Part shown: piece after piece, positions 48,123 through 59,500 of the stretch
Numbering within the stretch: the first letter of the stretch is position 1
Layout of the letters: every line of letters starts with the position of its first letter
DNA from: Calycina herbarum
Lineage: Eukaryota > Ascomycota > Leotiomycetes > Helotiales > Pezizellaceae
Direction of reading: 5' to 3'
Assembly: GCA_001414485.1 (NCBI GenBank)
Contig: LLEY01000024.1
Location: 434,001-498,000, forward strand
Length of the DNA: 64,000 nucleotides
Program-made: the position numbers and the translations under genes
The notes under the pieces: model-generated
The model's input: the letters and a program-made list of their open reading frames with translations, nothing else
Told to the model about the DNA's origin: nothing
The model's database searches: none

Positions 48123-49218
48123 ACGTATTTCCCGGTCGAGTAGATCACGAGAATACTAAAACGCGACACTCTACTTAAAAATTAAAAATGCCGCTACTAT
48201 ATCAAGCCTAGCCCTCTGATCAAGAGGGTCGTATTCTTTTAGCTATTCAAGCCTTTAAATCAGGTTAATTTAGAAGTATACGAGCTTACGTTAAAGCGTA
48301 CGACGTGCCCTATATATCCTTCTACAACCGATTATATAGACTACCTTTGCAACGCGACACTCCCTCTAATACTTAAAGACTTACCTCCTAAGAAGAGCTA
48401 GCTATTATACGATATATTCTCGACCTAGATTCGCGCGGATTCCTACCTCGGCTAGTAGCTGTTTAAGAAATAGCAGACCTTCTTCTCTCTAAACACGACG
48501 CGCCTCTAGTAGGTAAGAATTAGACTTCTACCTTTATTAAACGCTATATAGAGATTAAGACAAAATTTAGCCGTAAGTACGATTATAAAAGAGCTTAGTA
48601 CAAAGACCCTAAGAACGTCCTTTCTTACCTTAATCTAAGGCTAAAGACACTAACTCCACCTCTTATAAACGAGCTAAACTAGACTCTAAAGACGCTATAG
48701 AACGTAATAGAGCTTGAATTCTAGACTACATATCTTAAAAACCGTATCGTATAATACTAAGATAGCTCTCCTATATTAATTAACAAGGCATTCGATTAGC
48801 TTACTAAGGGGGCTCAAATTATAATATACGAAGCTACTCTTATAAGAGCTGAAATCAAGGCGCTACAAGAGGCAAATCAGCTTAAAAAGAGGAGGGAGAG
48901 AAAGCGAAAGAGGCGTATTTACTAAGGTAGAAGTCTCACAGTTAAGGAAGGCGAGGAAATTGTTCAAAGTACTCAAACTTAGCAGGAAGAGAGTAGTAAT
49001 AATATACAGCGCTAGTGCTTCGAAGGCAAGCGGCGACGTTGTGGTTTATATAGTCAGGTTAGAAATAATGCTCGTATATGTAAGGCACCTTAGGAATCGA
49101 TTAATATAAGTAGCTAGGGTTTTTTTTAATAGTGTTGTTATAATATATTTAGAGTTGTCGCGTTTTAGTGTTCTCGTGATCCACTCAACCGGGTGATCCA
49201 CTCGACCGGGAAATACGT
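48123..49218 (+). mobile_element. Fot1/pogo-like DNA transposon D, internally deleted
   Basis: A 1,096-bp element flanked by TA (48121-48122 and 49219-49220). Terminal inverted repeats start ACGTATTTCCCGGTCGAG at both ends; the right end carries an extra 17-bp copy of the TGGATCACCCGGTYGAG unit. A degraded transposase frame begins near 48189. It keeps N-terminal helix-turn-helix features (LAIQAFKSG, IRAYVKAYDVPYISFYNRLY, a CENP-B-like KFSRKYDYKRA) and the C-terminal tail (AFDQL-like, GAQII, AEIKALQEANQLKKRRERKRKRR). The DDE catalytic middle is absent; the join lies near 48610-48660. Stops are mostly TAG/TAA in place of CAG/CAA. Full-length relatives are about 1.8-2 kb (Flipper/Fot1 type, family knowledge). 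Confidence 0.85.
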
Positions 49219-49220
49219 TA

Positions 49221-49489
49221 ATCGCTTTAGTTAACAATGTTAGAGTAGTATTCTAGGAACTAAAAACTAAGAGATTATTTAGTGAATTTAATGCCGCCGA
49301 GACGGTGGACGCTACGTTGCAACTGTCTTGCAGATTATCCAACATACTTGCATGTCTCTACGTTTGTTGCCTTGTCAGGTTGAAGTTAGGCAACGACTCA
49401 ACAGAGGGATGAGCCTCGCCCACTTTGTCACTTCAACCTAGCTCCCTTTTCTCCTTCTTCCAAAGTCATAATCTTATCGTCTTCCAAAA
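49221..49489. other. right RIP boundary and oxidase upstream region
   Basis: The RIP-like composition fades within about 50 bp of element D; from about 49280 CpA-containing, normal-composition DNA resumes. Confidence 0.45.
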
Positions 49490-51041
49490 ATGACTCCTTC
49501 TCAGGTTATCGAGGCTTTGAAACAAGCCCTTCCCGCCGGGAAATTCGTCGAGCGTGGTACGGAACTATTCGAGGAATTAAACACTTCTTATCTCTCAACG
49601 CTCGAAAGTGATATCCAACCAGCTTATATCTTTCAACCACGAAACAGAAAAGAGGTTGCAATCTTCCTACGAGCCATAAAGCCTTTCATTGAAAGCGTCA
49701 AATTCGCTATCCGGGGCGCGGGATGTCAGCCAGTTCCAGGTTGTGCCAACATTCAAGATGGCATTACGTTAGACCTGAATCTTCTGACCGGCATTGACAT
49801 CAAGGACGGTTCTGTCCAGATCGGAGCTGGCGAGCGTTGGGGTACAGTATACCAGAAACTCGATGGCGAGGAGCTTGGAGTATGTGGCAGCCGAAGTGCT
49901 AAGGGGGGCATTGGAGGGCTAGCATTGGAAGGTAGGGGAGCTGTCTTTCTTCCATCTTCCAACTTTTTACTGACACAAGAACGTGGCCTTTCCTTCTTTT
50001 CCAGCCGAGAAGGTTTCATCTGTGACAACGTCCTCAACTACGAAATCGTTTTGGCCTCGGGAGAGATTTGTAACGCCAATGCTCAAGAAAATGCAGATCT
50101 TTGGCTAGCTCTTAGAGGGGGTGGCAACAATCTTGGTGTTGTCACTAGTTTTGATTGCAAGACCTTCAAATAAGGGAAAATATGGGGCGGCACTGTTTAT
50201 TACTTCGAAGACAAATTTCCCGGTCAGATTGCAGCGCTCGTCAAGGAACTGAAAGACCCGAATGCAAGCAAAGAAACCCATCTCATGATCAGTATCGGAT
50301 ACTCTGCTGCAGTTGGAGAACAAATCATGTGCTTGAACCAGCCGTATTTTACGGACGCAGTGGAGAATCCACCAGTACTCGATCCTTTCACCAAAATCCA
50401 GCCACAAATCGAGATTATGAACACTATGCGGTTACACACTTTGAAAGAGGCTGCGGAAGAGCAGGCACACTCGCACCAACACCTAGTGAGGTACGCATAG
50501 TTTCTTCCAATGAAGTACAAAGAACTAATTTTTGTGTAGGTGTGTGTACATGAACATAACCGTCAAGGCGGATTTTGACACGCTCAATGAAGCGTCGGGT
50601 CTCTACACGGCTGGATTTGGAACCTTTGACAATCCCCACCCCATCGAGTCCGTTGAAAAGGGACTGTTTTCTTTGACGCTCCAGCCATACTCCCTCTCCT
50701 TGCTTGAAAAATCTGCTTCCAACGGCGGAAACTCATTGGGTCTCAATACCAACAACGGTCCACTTGTCTCAGTCTTACTGATGTCAATCTGGAAAAATAA
50801 GAGTGATGACGATGTCGTACTTGATTTTACGAGAAACGCAATCAAGGACATCAAGCTGAAAGCCGAAGCGAGGAATACACTTGTTCCATACGTATACATG
50901 AACTATGCTTTTAGTCACCAAGATCCCGTTGGATCTTACGGCGCTGAGAACCACGAGAAGCTTCAGGTGGCTAGCAAAAAATACGATCCGGAAGGTCTAT
51001 TTCAGAAGGGTTGTCCAGGCGGTTTCAAGTTGTTTACTTGA
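49490..51041 (+). pseudogene. FAD-linked (BBE-like) oxidoreductase with one nonsense codon
   Basis: Model join(49490..49931,49980..50490,50540..51041), 485 codons with an in-frame TAA at 50171. The FAD-binding PCMH domain (about residues 40-215) has FAIRGAGCQPVPGCAN, VQIGAGERWGTVYQKL, GGIGGLALE and LWLALRGGGNNLGVVTSF. The C-terminus YDPEGLFQKGCPGGFKLF is the BBE-like end. The 48-nt first intron (GTAGGG, CTGAC, CAAG) is a multiple of three with no stop, so an unspliced frame also stays open. The stop follows KTFK, where Gln (CAA) fits; CAA to TAA is the RIP-type change. Apart from it the frame is clean, so it is either newly dead or truncated. It could be a real gene if the base call is wrong. 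Likely role: flavin-dependent oxidation in a specialised pathway (inference). Confidence 0.85.
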
Positions 51042-51624
51042 AGAAACTCTCCCCTCGTAATTTGGTAGCTACTCGTGCATTGTTATGTTCTGTTTTGAAT
51101 AAAAACATCAAAAGAATTTTCATAGTCCTATCAAAATTTATTTTCCCTTTGAGACCAGTTGATAAAGCGTAATTGGAAGCTCGTCGGTCAATCCGAAGAA
51201 TAGGTGTGCCCGTCGAAACTCACAATCTTTTATGCCTCATGAATCAATTCGAAACAATTTCTCTATGCATAGTGTGATTAAATGCACTAACCTACTTTAG
51301 AGTACCCGAGGTGCTATTTCTGTGGAAGCGTGTGCACGCGTCCGCAATTGCAAAACACTCGATATTGCAACCCTCTTCCACTCCAATGATGGTTAGTATC
51401 CTTGTCAGCAGCACTACAGCTCACTGGCCGCTCAAATTGTGCCAGGATGCAGGGGAAAAGCTAATCACTCAACGGTGCGAGTTGTTATAAGACGGCTGAG
51501 CCCAAAATCACACTGCGATCTATTTGCTCGCGTCTCAATCCTCAATTCTTCCAAGACACGGGTATTGCACCAAATACCACATTTTGAAGGCCCATCTTTC
51601 TATTTTCATCATCCTAAAGAAACC
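51042..51624. promoter_or_regulatory. intergenic, promoter and leader of the amine-oxidase-like gene
   Basis: No separate gene. The frame open from 51439 into the next CDS is treated as leader, because the ATG at 51625 starts a clear signal peptide. Confidence 0.5.
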
Positions 51625-53176
51625 ATGTGTTCAATAGCAGTGACATTTGCTGTTTTCACTTACATCAAGCTCGCAGTGTCTCATGGCTGGTCAGTTATCG
51701 ACATCAACAATGGAGAATGGAGTGAGACGGTCGAGAGGGATGTTTGTATTGTTGGCGGAGGTGCGAGCGGAGTTCACGCTGCAGTTTCCCTGGTCGATTT
51801 AAACAAAACGGTGGTGGTTGTAGAGCGCAACGAATTCCTAGGTGGTGGAACTCACACCTACATCGATCCGGAGACACAAGCTACTGTGGACATTGGTGTT
51901 GTCATTTTCCAGCCATTTCCAGTTGTGTTCGATTTTTTTGCGAAGCTCAAAGTTCCCTTGTTGAACATGTCATCAGTGGAAGTCAACAAACCGGGGGAAA
52001 AGACAAATTTCTCTTTGCCAGCAGCCATGTTCAACACTATACGACGAGACGCTGATTTTCGAGATGGCTCTGTGGTTAACCGCAATTTGCCTTCAGGGGA
52101 AGCGGATGCTTTTCAACGTTTAGCTGTGGTCTCATCAAAATACGAGTACCTTCTTGAGGGTTACAATCTTCCAGATCCAGTCCCGGAGGACTTGTATATG
52201 CCTTTCGGTGCATTCCTCGAAAAGTACAATCTCACAGCCGCATTTCCTACGATTTATAAAATCAGCCAAGGCATGGGAGATTTACTCCATGTATCGACAA
52301 TTTACGCAATCAAATATTTCAATCTTGATGACCTCCGATACTCGAGTCAGGGTTACTTTACACACGCTCATGGAAACAATTCGCAGTTATATGAGAGTGC
52401 AGGAAAGTACATTGGAACTTCGAATGTTCTTCTCCAATCTACAATTGTCTCAACAAATCGACAAAATACGACATCAAGTCGACCCGAACTCCTGGTTTCC
52501 ACAAAAGATCAGGGTCTGAAATTGTTATCTTGCAAGCAAATTCTGCTCACTATCCCACCTACTCTCACGAATCTCCGGGGATGGGATTTGGCAGCCAAGG
52601 AGCAAAATGTATTCTCACAGTATATTACTGCAAATGGATACTGGACGGGACTTGTGAAAAATGTAGGATTGAATGAGAGCGTTACCATATTCAATTCGGC
52701 TGCACATACACCATTCAATATCCCAGTTCTACCAGCACTGTATCAAATAGGACCAGTGGGAGTTATTGACGACGTGTGGTAAGTCAAACTCAACTCGTTA
52801 CTCTTTCCTAAAAAGGATAAAAGCTAACTTCAATATCTCGCCCATCAGGTGGATCAAATTTTCAGCCAATAACCCGACAATGAGTGACGCCCAAGTGAAA
52901 GCGTATGCCGAAAGGCAGATCAACACAATTCAACGAGCGAATAATGCCATCATCACCAAGCCCGAATGGTTGATATTCGAGTCACATACGCCATTTCATC
53001 TCCAGGTTTCTCCGGAGGCAATCAAAAAGGGTTTCTTCAAGGATCTGACCGCTCTCCAAGGGGGACTTGATGGGAAAATGTTTTACAGTGGTGCAGCATT
53101 CCACACGCAATATAGCACACTGCTATGGAGATTCAACCGGGATGTGGTTATCCCAATGATGATGGGGTCGACATGA
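51625..53176 (+). CDS. secreted flavin-dependent amine-oxidase-like protein (493 aa)
   Basis: Model join(51625..52778,52849..53176); the 70-nt intron has GTAAGT, GCTAAC and CATCAG. Residues 1-20 (MCSIAVTFAVFTYIKLAVSH) form a signal peptide, followed by the FAD dinucleotide motif VCIVGGGASGVHAAVSL and VVVVERNEFLGGGTHTY. Later come FAD-oxidoreductase-like stretches (QILLTIPPTL) and the C-terminal MFYSGAAFHTQYSTLLWRFN. I recall this layout as the NAD(P)-binding/FAD amine-oxidoreductase group annotated as beta-cyclopiazonate-dehydrogenase-like in fungi; the substrate is not inferable. Several NxS/T sites fit a secreted or vacuolar enzyme. The frame is intact, unlike its neighbours. It lies 580 bp downstream of the BBE-like oxidase on the same strand, consistent with one pathway. 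Confidence 0.87.
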
Positions 53177-53754
53177 TGAGTTACGATTGGATTTTTTGTA
53201 GCTATCTACTGCTTTGCGTTGAACTCTTATGATATTTAAGCTACTACAGTACTAAGTTGCCACTCTAGTTTTTCATAACTTCATAACGTTCTTTTGTCAC
53301 TCACCGCCGAAGGAGGTAAACCTGGAACTCCCCGATTATTCAATTAAATCTAAATATTAGCCCCACAATATACATTTCTCTCTGTACTCCCATTTGATTT
53401 GAGTGAAATAACAATGAGTCGAGGGGGTGAACATAGCTCCAAGAGTTGAGTTTCGGCCCCTTAACGCTCCTTGGCTGTCTCCATTCACTTGTGAAAAATA
53501 ATCAAGTATCAGAAACGGGGGCTGGGAAGCACTGTCTGATCCGCTGAAAATATGCCTCTAGTTCCCTAACGAAAGAATCATCAATATATCTACAAGCAAA
53601 TAAACTGCGAACCCAAGAAGGTCAACAGAGATAGGTAAAAAGCTGCAGCTGCGACGTAATAAAGAGTGTTCTGGTTTTGTTCGACGCAGGATATACTAAA
53701 TTCTGTTGCGTCCCAGAGATATAAAAAAACATCAAAAGAATGTAAAAGAGAATA

Positions 53755-53785
53755 AGGACAACTCAAGGACAACTCAAGGACAACT
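53755..53785 (+). repeat. 11-bp tandem repeat, three units
   Basis: AAGGACAACTC repeated, the last unit diverging to AAGGACAACTG. Confidence 0.7.
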
Positions 53786-54660
53786 GGGACAAGAAGAGAC
53801 AAAGAGAGATACAATATTGGCTGAAATGAGGCAGGTGGGAAGAAGTAAAAGGGAAGGGAGGTGAGTGGGGAACGATAAATGACTACAATTGAAAAGTAAA
53901 GTTTTGATAAAAGAGGAAACTAAAGTTTAAGATTGAGGTATGGTGAAGTTTATGTTAGGACAAGGAAGAAGCGGGGGCCATAAATTTATAAATACTAAGA
54001 GGAGGTCAAAAAGAGGTCAAATAGATATAGCAACCTTTTCCAGAGACTTTCTGGGCGACGAGGATAACAACCCAAATGATTTATGAAGCTTAAAATGTTG
54101 AAATGTGAGAAAATGTTTATAAACGAAAAGGGGACAAAGTTGAGAATAAATTAAATGCAGTTGAGATGTGGAATTGAACCATAGTAAAGCAAGGCTTCTC
54201 GAAATCCGTAGAGTAAAGGGTCCACTTTCTTTATAATGAGACTTCTATTGTCGGTCTACCACCAACAACATTCAAAGCAATGTTGGAGAAGAAAATCAAT
54301 AATTGTAATTCTGGAGTCTTCGCATCCAAGATACTGTCACTAGACAACAACTTTTTCGGGTCCTTTATTTGTTGTGACAAATCTATTGAGAGCATAAAGT
54401 TCACCTTAAGTCTAAAAGTCTAATACTGTTTAAGAAGGTTTCTACAAGCATAGAAATTCACTATTTTATGCTATCACCTTCCACATATAACCATATCTAA
54501 CTTCCGAAATGTTTTGCAATGTGATTCTCAGATCAAGACAATAAATCTCTTCCACAGAAACAATGATTCCGGTCGATGGATGAGACTCCAAGAAAATATA
54601 GAAAGCGAATCTTGCAGAAAATCTAAATCTATACTTATAATCATTTCCAGCGTATTAACA

Positions 54661-54785
54661 GACTACTCAACTACTCGAGTACTACTTGAGTAGTCGTAAG
54701 TAGAGTAGAGTAGAGAATAAGTAGCGAGTTTAATAAGTAGAGTAGAGTAGCTACTCTTCACTACTCGAGTAGTACTCGAGTAGTT
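54661..54785. repeat. cluster of CTACTCGAGTAG palindromes
   Basis: Dense inverted motifs: CTACTCGAGTACTACTTGAGTAG at the left, repeated AGTAGAGTAG in the middle, ACTACTCGAGTAGTACTCGAG at the right. The ends can fold back on each other. No ORF. Confidence 0.7.
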
Positions 54786-56471
54786 TATATATAGTAGTAA
54801 TATATAAATATAAGCTAAAAAGTTCTACTTTTAGTAGTAAAAAACAAGATATACTTAAAAATTAGGTAAGAAACTAATAACTCTTACTTCTCCTCTCTCT
54901 TTCTCTTTTAAATAGATATAACCTTAGAAAGTTTCTATAATTTCCAACCCTATAACTATACCCCGATATTAGGCCCGAGAAACAATATCACAAAACCACC
55001 AAGGCATCTTACTATTTTACGACATCCTTCGGTCTTGTGGTCTTCTATCTCTCTCCATCTTGACCTCGGTAAATATCCACTCGCCATGAAAACTAGTTTG
55101 TGATACAAAATTTCATCACAAAAAAATTACACAAAAGAAAGAAATACGAAAAGGCGGTCACTAATCTCCATCACAAAACAAAAAGACATCCCACTTTCCA
55201 CCCATATACTAACCAATACAACACCAGCATCAAACCACGAACCCCAAAAAAGAGATCATCAAGGTTCCGGCCTTTCCTCTTCTTAACCTCTCCCCTTTTT
55301 ACTCCGTACCAAGAAAAATGCGATTGGGTTCCCCCTCCACGGTCAAAGGTCCCCTTTTCGTCATTCCCTCAAGCTCATCACACATCAGGCGGGGTCGTTC
55401 TGGGGGGTAAACCTAAACCTTATACACGTAAACCACGAAACTCAAAAGGCAAAAATCCCAAAAAGGTACCCAACACGGGACACCATCCTGACCGTCTAGG
55501 TAAAAAACTCAATGCATAAATAAATCCGGAGAAAGCGAAAGAAATCCAAGAGAAAGTTTTAAAATAAAAAGGAAATAGACGAGATATGACAGAGGCTAGT
55601 CAAGATCCTAGAACCCTCTCGGGATAGACCGTACGAGGGGAAGATACTTGGATATTCCTTGTTTGCTGTGTGATATAACATGTGACCTAGCACAAATCAC
55701 ATCACATCTCCGACTCAGATCGATTCTAGACTAGCTGAGAAATCAATCCAGGGAAGAGACAGGGTGTCTTTTTCGGGTAAGGATACGTACAAATGAAAAT
55801 ACAAATAGAAACAAAAGAAATACCGCCGAAATAACCACAAGACTGTGCCTTCCAAGGAGCCCGATATTTAAAGGTAATGTATGACGGACAGGACAGCACG
55901 ACACCAAAAAGTAAGACTCCTTCCAAACAGCCGAGTAATTTTGCATCCCCCCAATCAATTATTTTTATCCCCCTTCAATTTCGCACAGATGATTGGAATC
56001 TAGTGAAATGGCATTCTCCCGGTAGCCTCCCCGCGCGGGAAACGAGGATGCCACGTTTTACACTAAGGAAGTGCAAAAAAAAGGTGTGAGTGGTTCCTTG
56101 AACGTCATTTAGAGGTTGGTGAAGAAAGAAGGGTGCGGGATGGAGAGTAGCCCCAAGCAGCAGGTCGATGAGATAGGAAGGAGTGTAAGCATCCTGTAGC
56201 TGTCAATGGTCGAGATGCGGCCGCAGCGAAAACGTGGAGGGGTTGTTGATGTGTTAGAGTTACATCTGGGGGAGATCTCGCCAAGCCTTAGAAGCTCGTG
56301 GACCTCGTGGAGCTGTGCGTCTCCGATCATTTAATTCAATGCGGGGGCCAAAATATATTCTCCAGCCGGAGGTCGGTCAGGAAGATAAGAAGCTGTGCTG
56401 CGACGGTGACGAAGATAACGATGTCTGCATGCTGTAATCGTGCAGTTTGCTCTTGCTATCTCAAAGAAATG

Positions 56472-56540
56472 CAGCTTCTACTCGCAACTTCGCAGTAAAA
56501 CAGCTTGTACTCGCGGCTTCGCAGTAAAACAGCTTGCGAC
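56472..56540 (+). repeat. 29-bp tandem repeat, 2.3 units
   Basis: Units at 56472-56500 and 56501-56529 (CAGCTTSTACTCGCRRCTTC then GCAGTAAAA), then a partial CAGCTTGCGAC. The first two differ at three positions. Confidence 0.85.
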
Positions 56541-59500
56541 GCTCGCTCTCGATTCAACGGACAAAGGTCAACTCCATCAATGAGAAAAGAAGGGGAAAGC
56601 TCCGAAACGTTTTAAGGTCGCTCGTAAAACATAGTCCTGCATCAGCGCCGATATCATATCCAGTGGCAGTGCGATGGTCCAGGTTTAGATTTAGACACTT
56701 CTAAAGCATGACAATTGGCCCTCGTCTGAAGTCACAGTGTTCTTTTTTGGGATACACTGCACGCAATATCTAAACCAGCGCCGTAGACATGCAGATGAAT
56801 AACATCCTCATCCAACAAATCACGAAGTCTGAATATTCCGCACCTTGGATAAAATGGGGCGTAAGCAGGGCAAATGATCGCATGTGGCGGATGATTCGCA
56901 CGGGATGACGCGAGAAAAGCCGATGAAAGAAGAGAAGATGGTTTCTTCATCGCGGATATGCGAGCAATATCTGATCATCGAGAGTTACCATTTTGGGGGG
57001 GAGGGCTGTGCCATCTTGGTATAGTAAGCTTTGGTGTTACCAAAGAGACTGATGATAGCGATGTGGACTTCTCTATTCAGCTGGAGCAATCCCCTTGGGG
57101 AAGAATAGAACCTTTTTGATCGCCGTCTTGTGTCACTCAGTTTCATAGAGGCTCCGAAAGAACGAGGGAGGCGGAGCCATATGATGGTGTGGTGTTGTCA
57201 GCCCCTGCAATGAGGGGTTGGCCTGGGAAAAGTATGCGATGATGCGCCGAACAATGGTTCATGGATGCTGAGATATTGCCAGGCATCTTTCAGAATCTAC
57301 GATCGAATGAAGCAAGCACAGCGGCGAAGAACCTGAAGTCGAACCACCTCCACCACAGAAAAGGCATGGATTTGGAAGGGTGCAGATGTTGACCAAGTTG
57401 ACCCTAGCTCGGTAGGATCTAAGTTCAATGAACCATCGATCCTCCCGCTGACAGTCAGCCAGTAATCATTTGGGAAGACTGTAACGTGCCTTTGAAACGA
57501 TATCGAGAAGCTTAAACCGACGATCTGAAAAGGAAGATTAGAAACAACGTAAAAAGGATGGACATCGGGATTTGAGAAGGGAGCGAAACCAAAAAAGATT
57601 CCTTCCATGCCGCCAAAACAGTGGATTTCTAGAAGATCCGGTAACACCTTGCCTATTTTCCGAGCCGTTGTGAAAAAAGGAAAGTTTCGAGCTCGAGAAG
57701 TCTGGAGACGATAGAGGAGGTCCTGGTGCGACAAAAAAGAAAGTACTGTTGGACTTTGTGATGTGACTTCAGTCTTCATCTGGTTATTTCTGGTCTGAAT
57801 AGTGGATTCGGCAGTTGGTCTTTGGCTTAGTCAAGCGGTTGGTGTGCGGCGCGGCACTAGGCCGTGGCAATTGTGATGGCTGGCAAGTTGAAGGCATCGT
57901 GATGCTGATCTCACATGCCCAACTGCCCAAGCTTCTGGTTTTCTAATTTGAGAGACTGCGTCGCATGGCAATGGGTGACACAAGTGTAGGTTGGGTCGTG
58001 GGGATACTACTGTATCCGCCACGGTACTGTATGTAAGAACTCTAGAGAGTTCATCAAGACGAAACATCTCGCCAGGCCCAATGGTCGAGAGCTGGTGGCA
58101 ACGTCGAATCGGTTCTTTGTGGTGCCTTGAGTTGCCTGCAAGAGCCGGTAAAGTGGACAAGGTCGTCTGCAGCTATCTAGCTCTCGATGCCCTGGTCAAT
58201 TCGAACCACTGATCGTGTCTTCTCGAGTAGGTTAGGGGTAGATACAGCAATTGAAAAATACTGGCAGGAACGTTGTCTCAAATCTTGAGAGTCTCGTCTA
58301 GGTTGCAAAGGATCTTGCTCGGGTATCTGACAAAAAAGGATAGCACCTTTTACGGGGTCAAAGTTGCCTCCCGTGAAGTTTAAGATTGAGTTTGAGACCG
58401 GAGAGGATGATGGAATGTATACCAGTACGCCTCCATAAACTCCATTATTCCCTGTGCCGGAAAATCACCAAACAATCCGTCTCATTTCCATTGGCCGTGA
58501 AATTTTTATATATTGGTTTGCGGAGATGATAAACTGAGACATTGATATTTGGCTTTGAAAGTCGGGACTCTTGGCCACACATTTATAGAACGCCTTACTT
58601 CGTGGGTAAGTCGCGACCAATTATGTTCTGGAACATCGGCTCGATGCGGTCCAACAACGACTGTGCGACGAAATGTCAAAGCGAACAAATATAACCAAGT
58701 CCCGGCTCTTAGTTGTTTCTGAGCCAGATCTATTTGCCCCGACGACCCGTTCGTCGGATATCTGTCAACGTCGGAGTCTCTTCCGAGAACGATGTTCAAC
58801 TTGAATTTGATGCTCAGACATCTGCCTAATCACCTGAAGGTTCACGTACCGGTACACGATACACGAGCCTTCAACGAGAAGGTGCAGGTGTGGTGAAAAC
58901 GAGGACTTTATCTCTTGAGCTTAAATACTCAACTATAGTTCGACGTTGACCGAACTGAGACCGATTGAAGATGTGAAGCAAGAAAAAGCAAAGACATGCT
59001 GGCAACGGGTCGTTTCAAGACACCTCGGATTTTGCGTTTGCAAGATGCGGTGGGCAACAGCCTGGCAACGTGTGCCAATGTTGCATAGTAGCACAAAATA
59101 GTGTTACACTGCAGCTGTCAGCAAAGACAGGCTCAAGTTGGTGATCTGAAGGCATGAGAGATGGTTGGGATGCGTTGATTTTTGAAGCTTTTTCGAAAGA
59201 GAGACTGGAAGTTGAAACATGAAAAAGATTTCTTGTGAAAGGACCAGACCAGGGCCCTGGGAGAAGAAGAACCGGGGTGAAGGAGGTCGTGAACCAGGAA
59301 ATGAAGCCCATTGGCCTCACCCTGGTCATCCCCGCTGTCGCTTCAAGCGAAGTGTTTCTCTCCCATGAATCCCAGGCCATCTTGGCAAAGCGTGGTCCAA
59401 CTCTTCGACTCTCGCCCGCCTTCTTTCTCATGGGCAAATATAGGCATGATGAACAGATATAGAGACAGACACTCTAGGATAGATCGTGGAACGCCGTTGA

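Noticed and set aside
26722..49220. CRISPR or other ordered repeat array in the AT-rich block
   Set aside because: Repeats are LTR pairs and inverted family copies, and the genome is eukaryotic.
49046..49237. A 63-codon minus-strand ORF
   Set aside because: It overlaps the terminal inverted repeat of element D; chance.
55100..55519. A 139-codon Lys/Pro-rich ORF
   Set aside because: No domain; composition follows local A-rich sequence; no splice partners found.
57297..57779. A 160-codon minus-strand ORF
   Set aside because: No recognisable motif, upstream signals or partner exons; similar ORFs occur throughout this non-coding interval.
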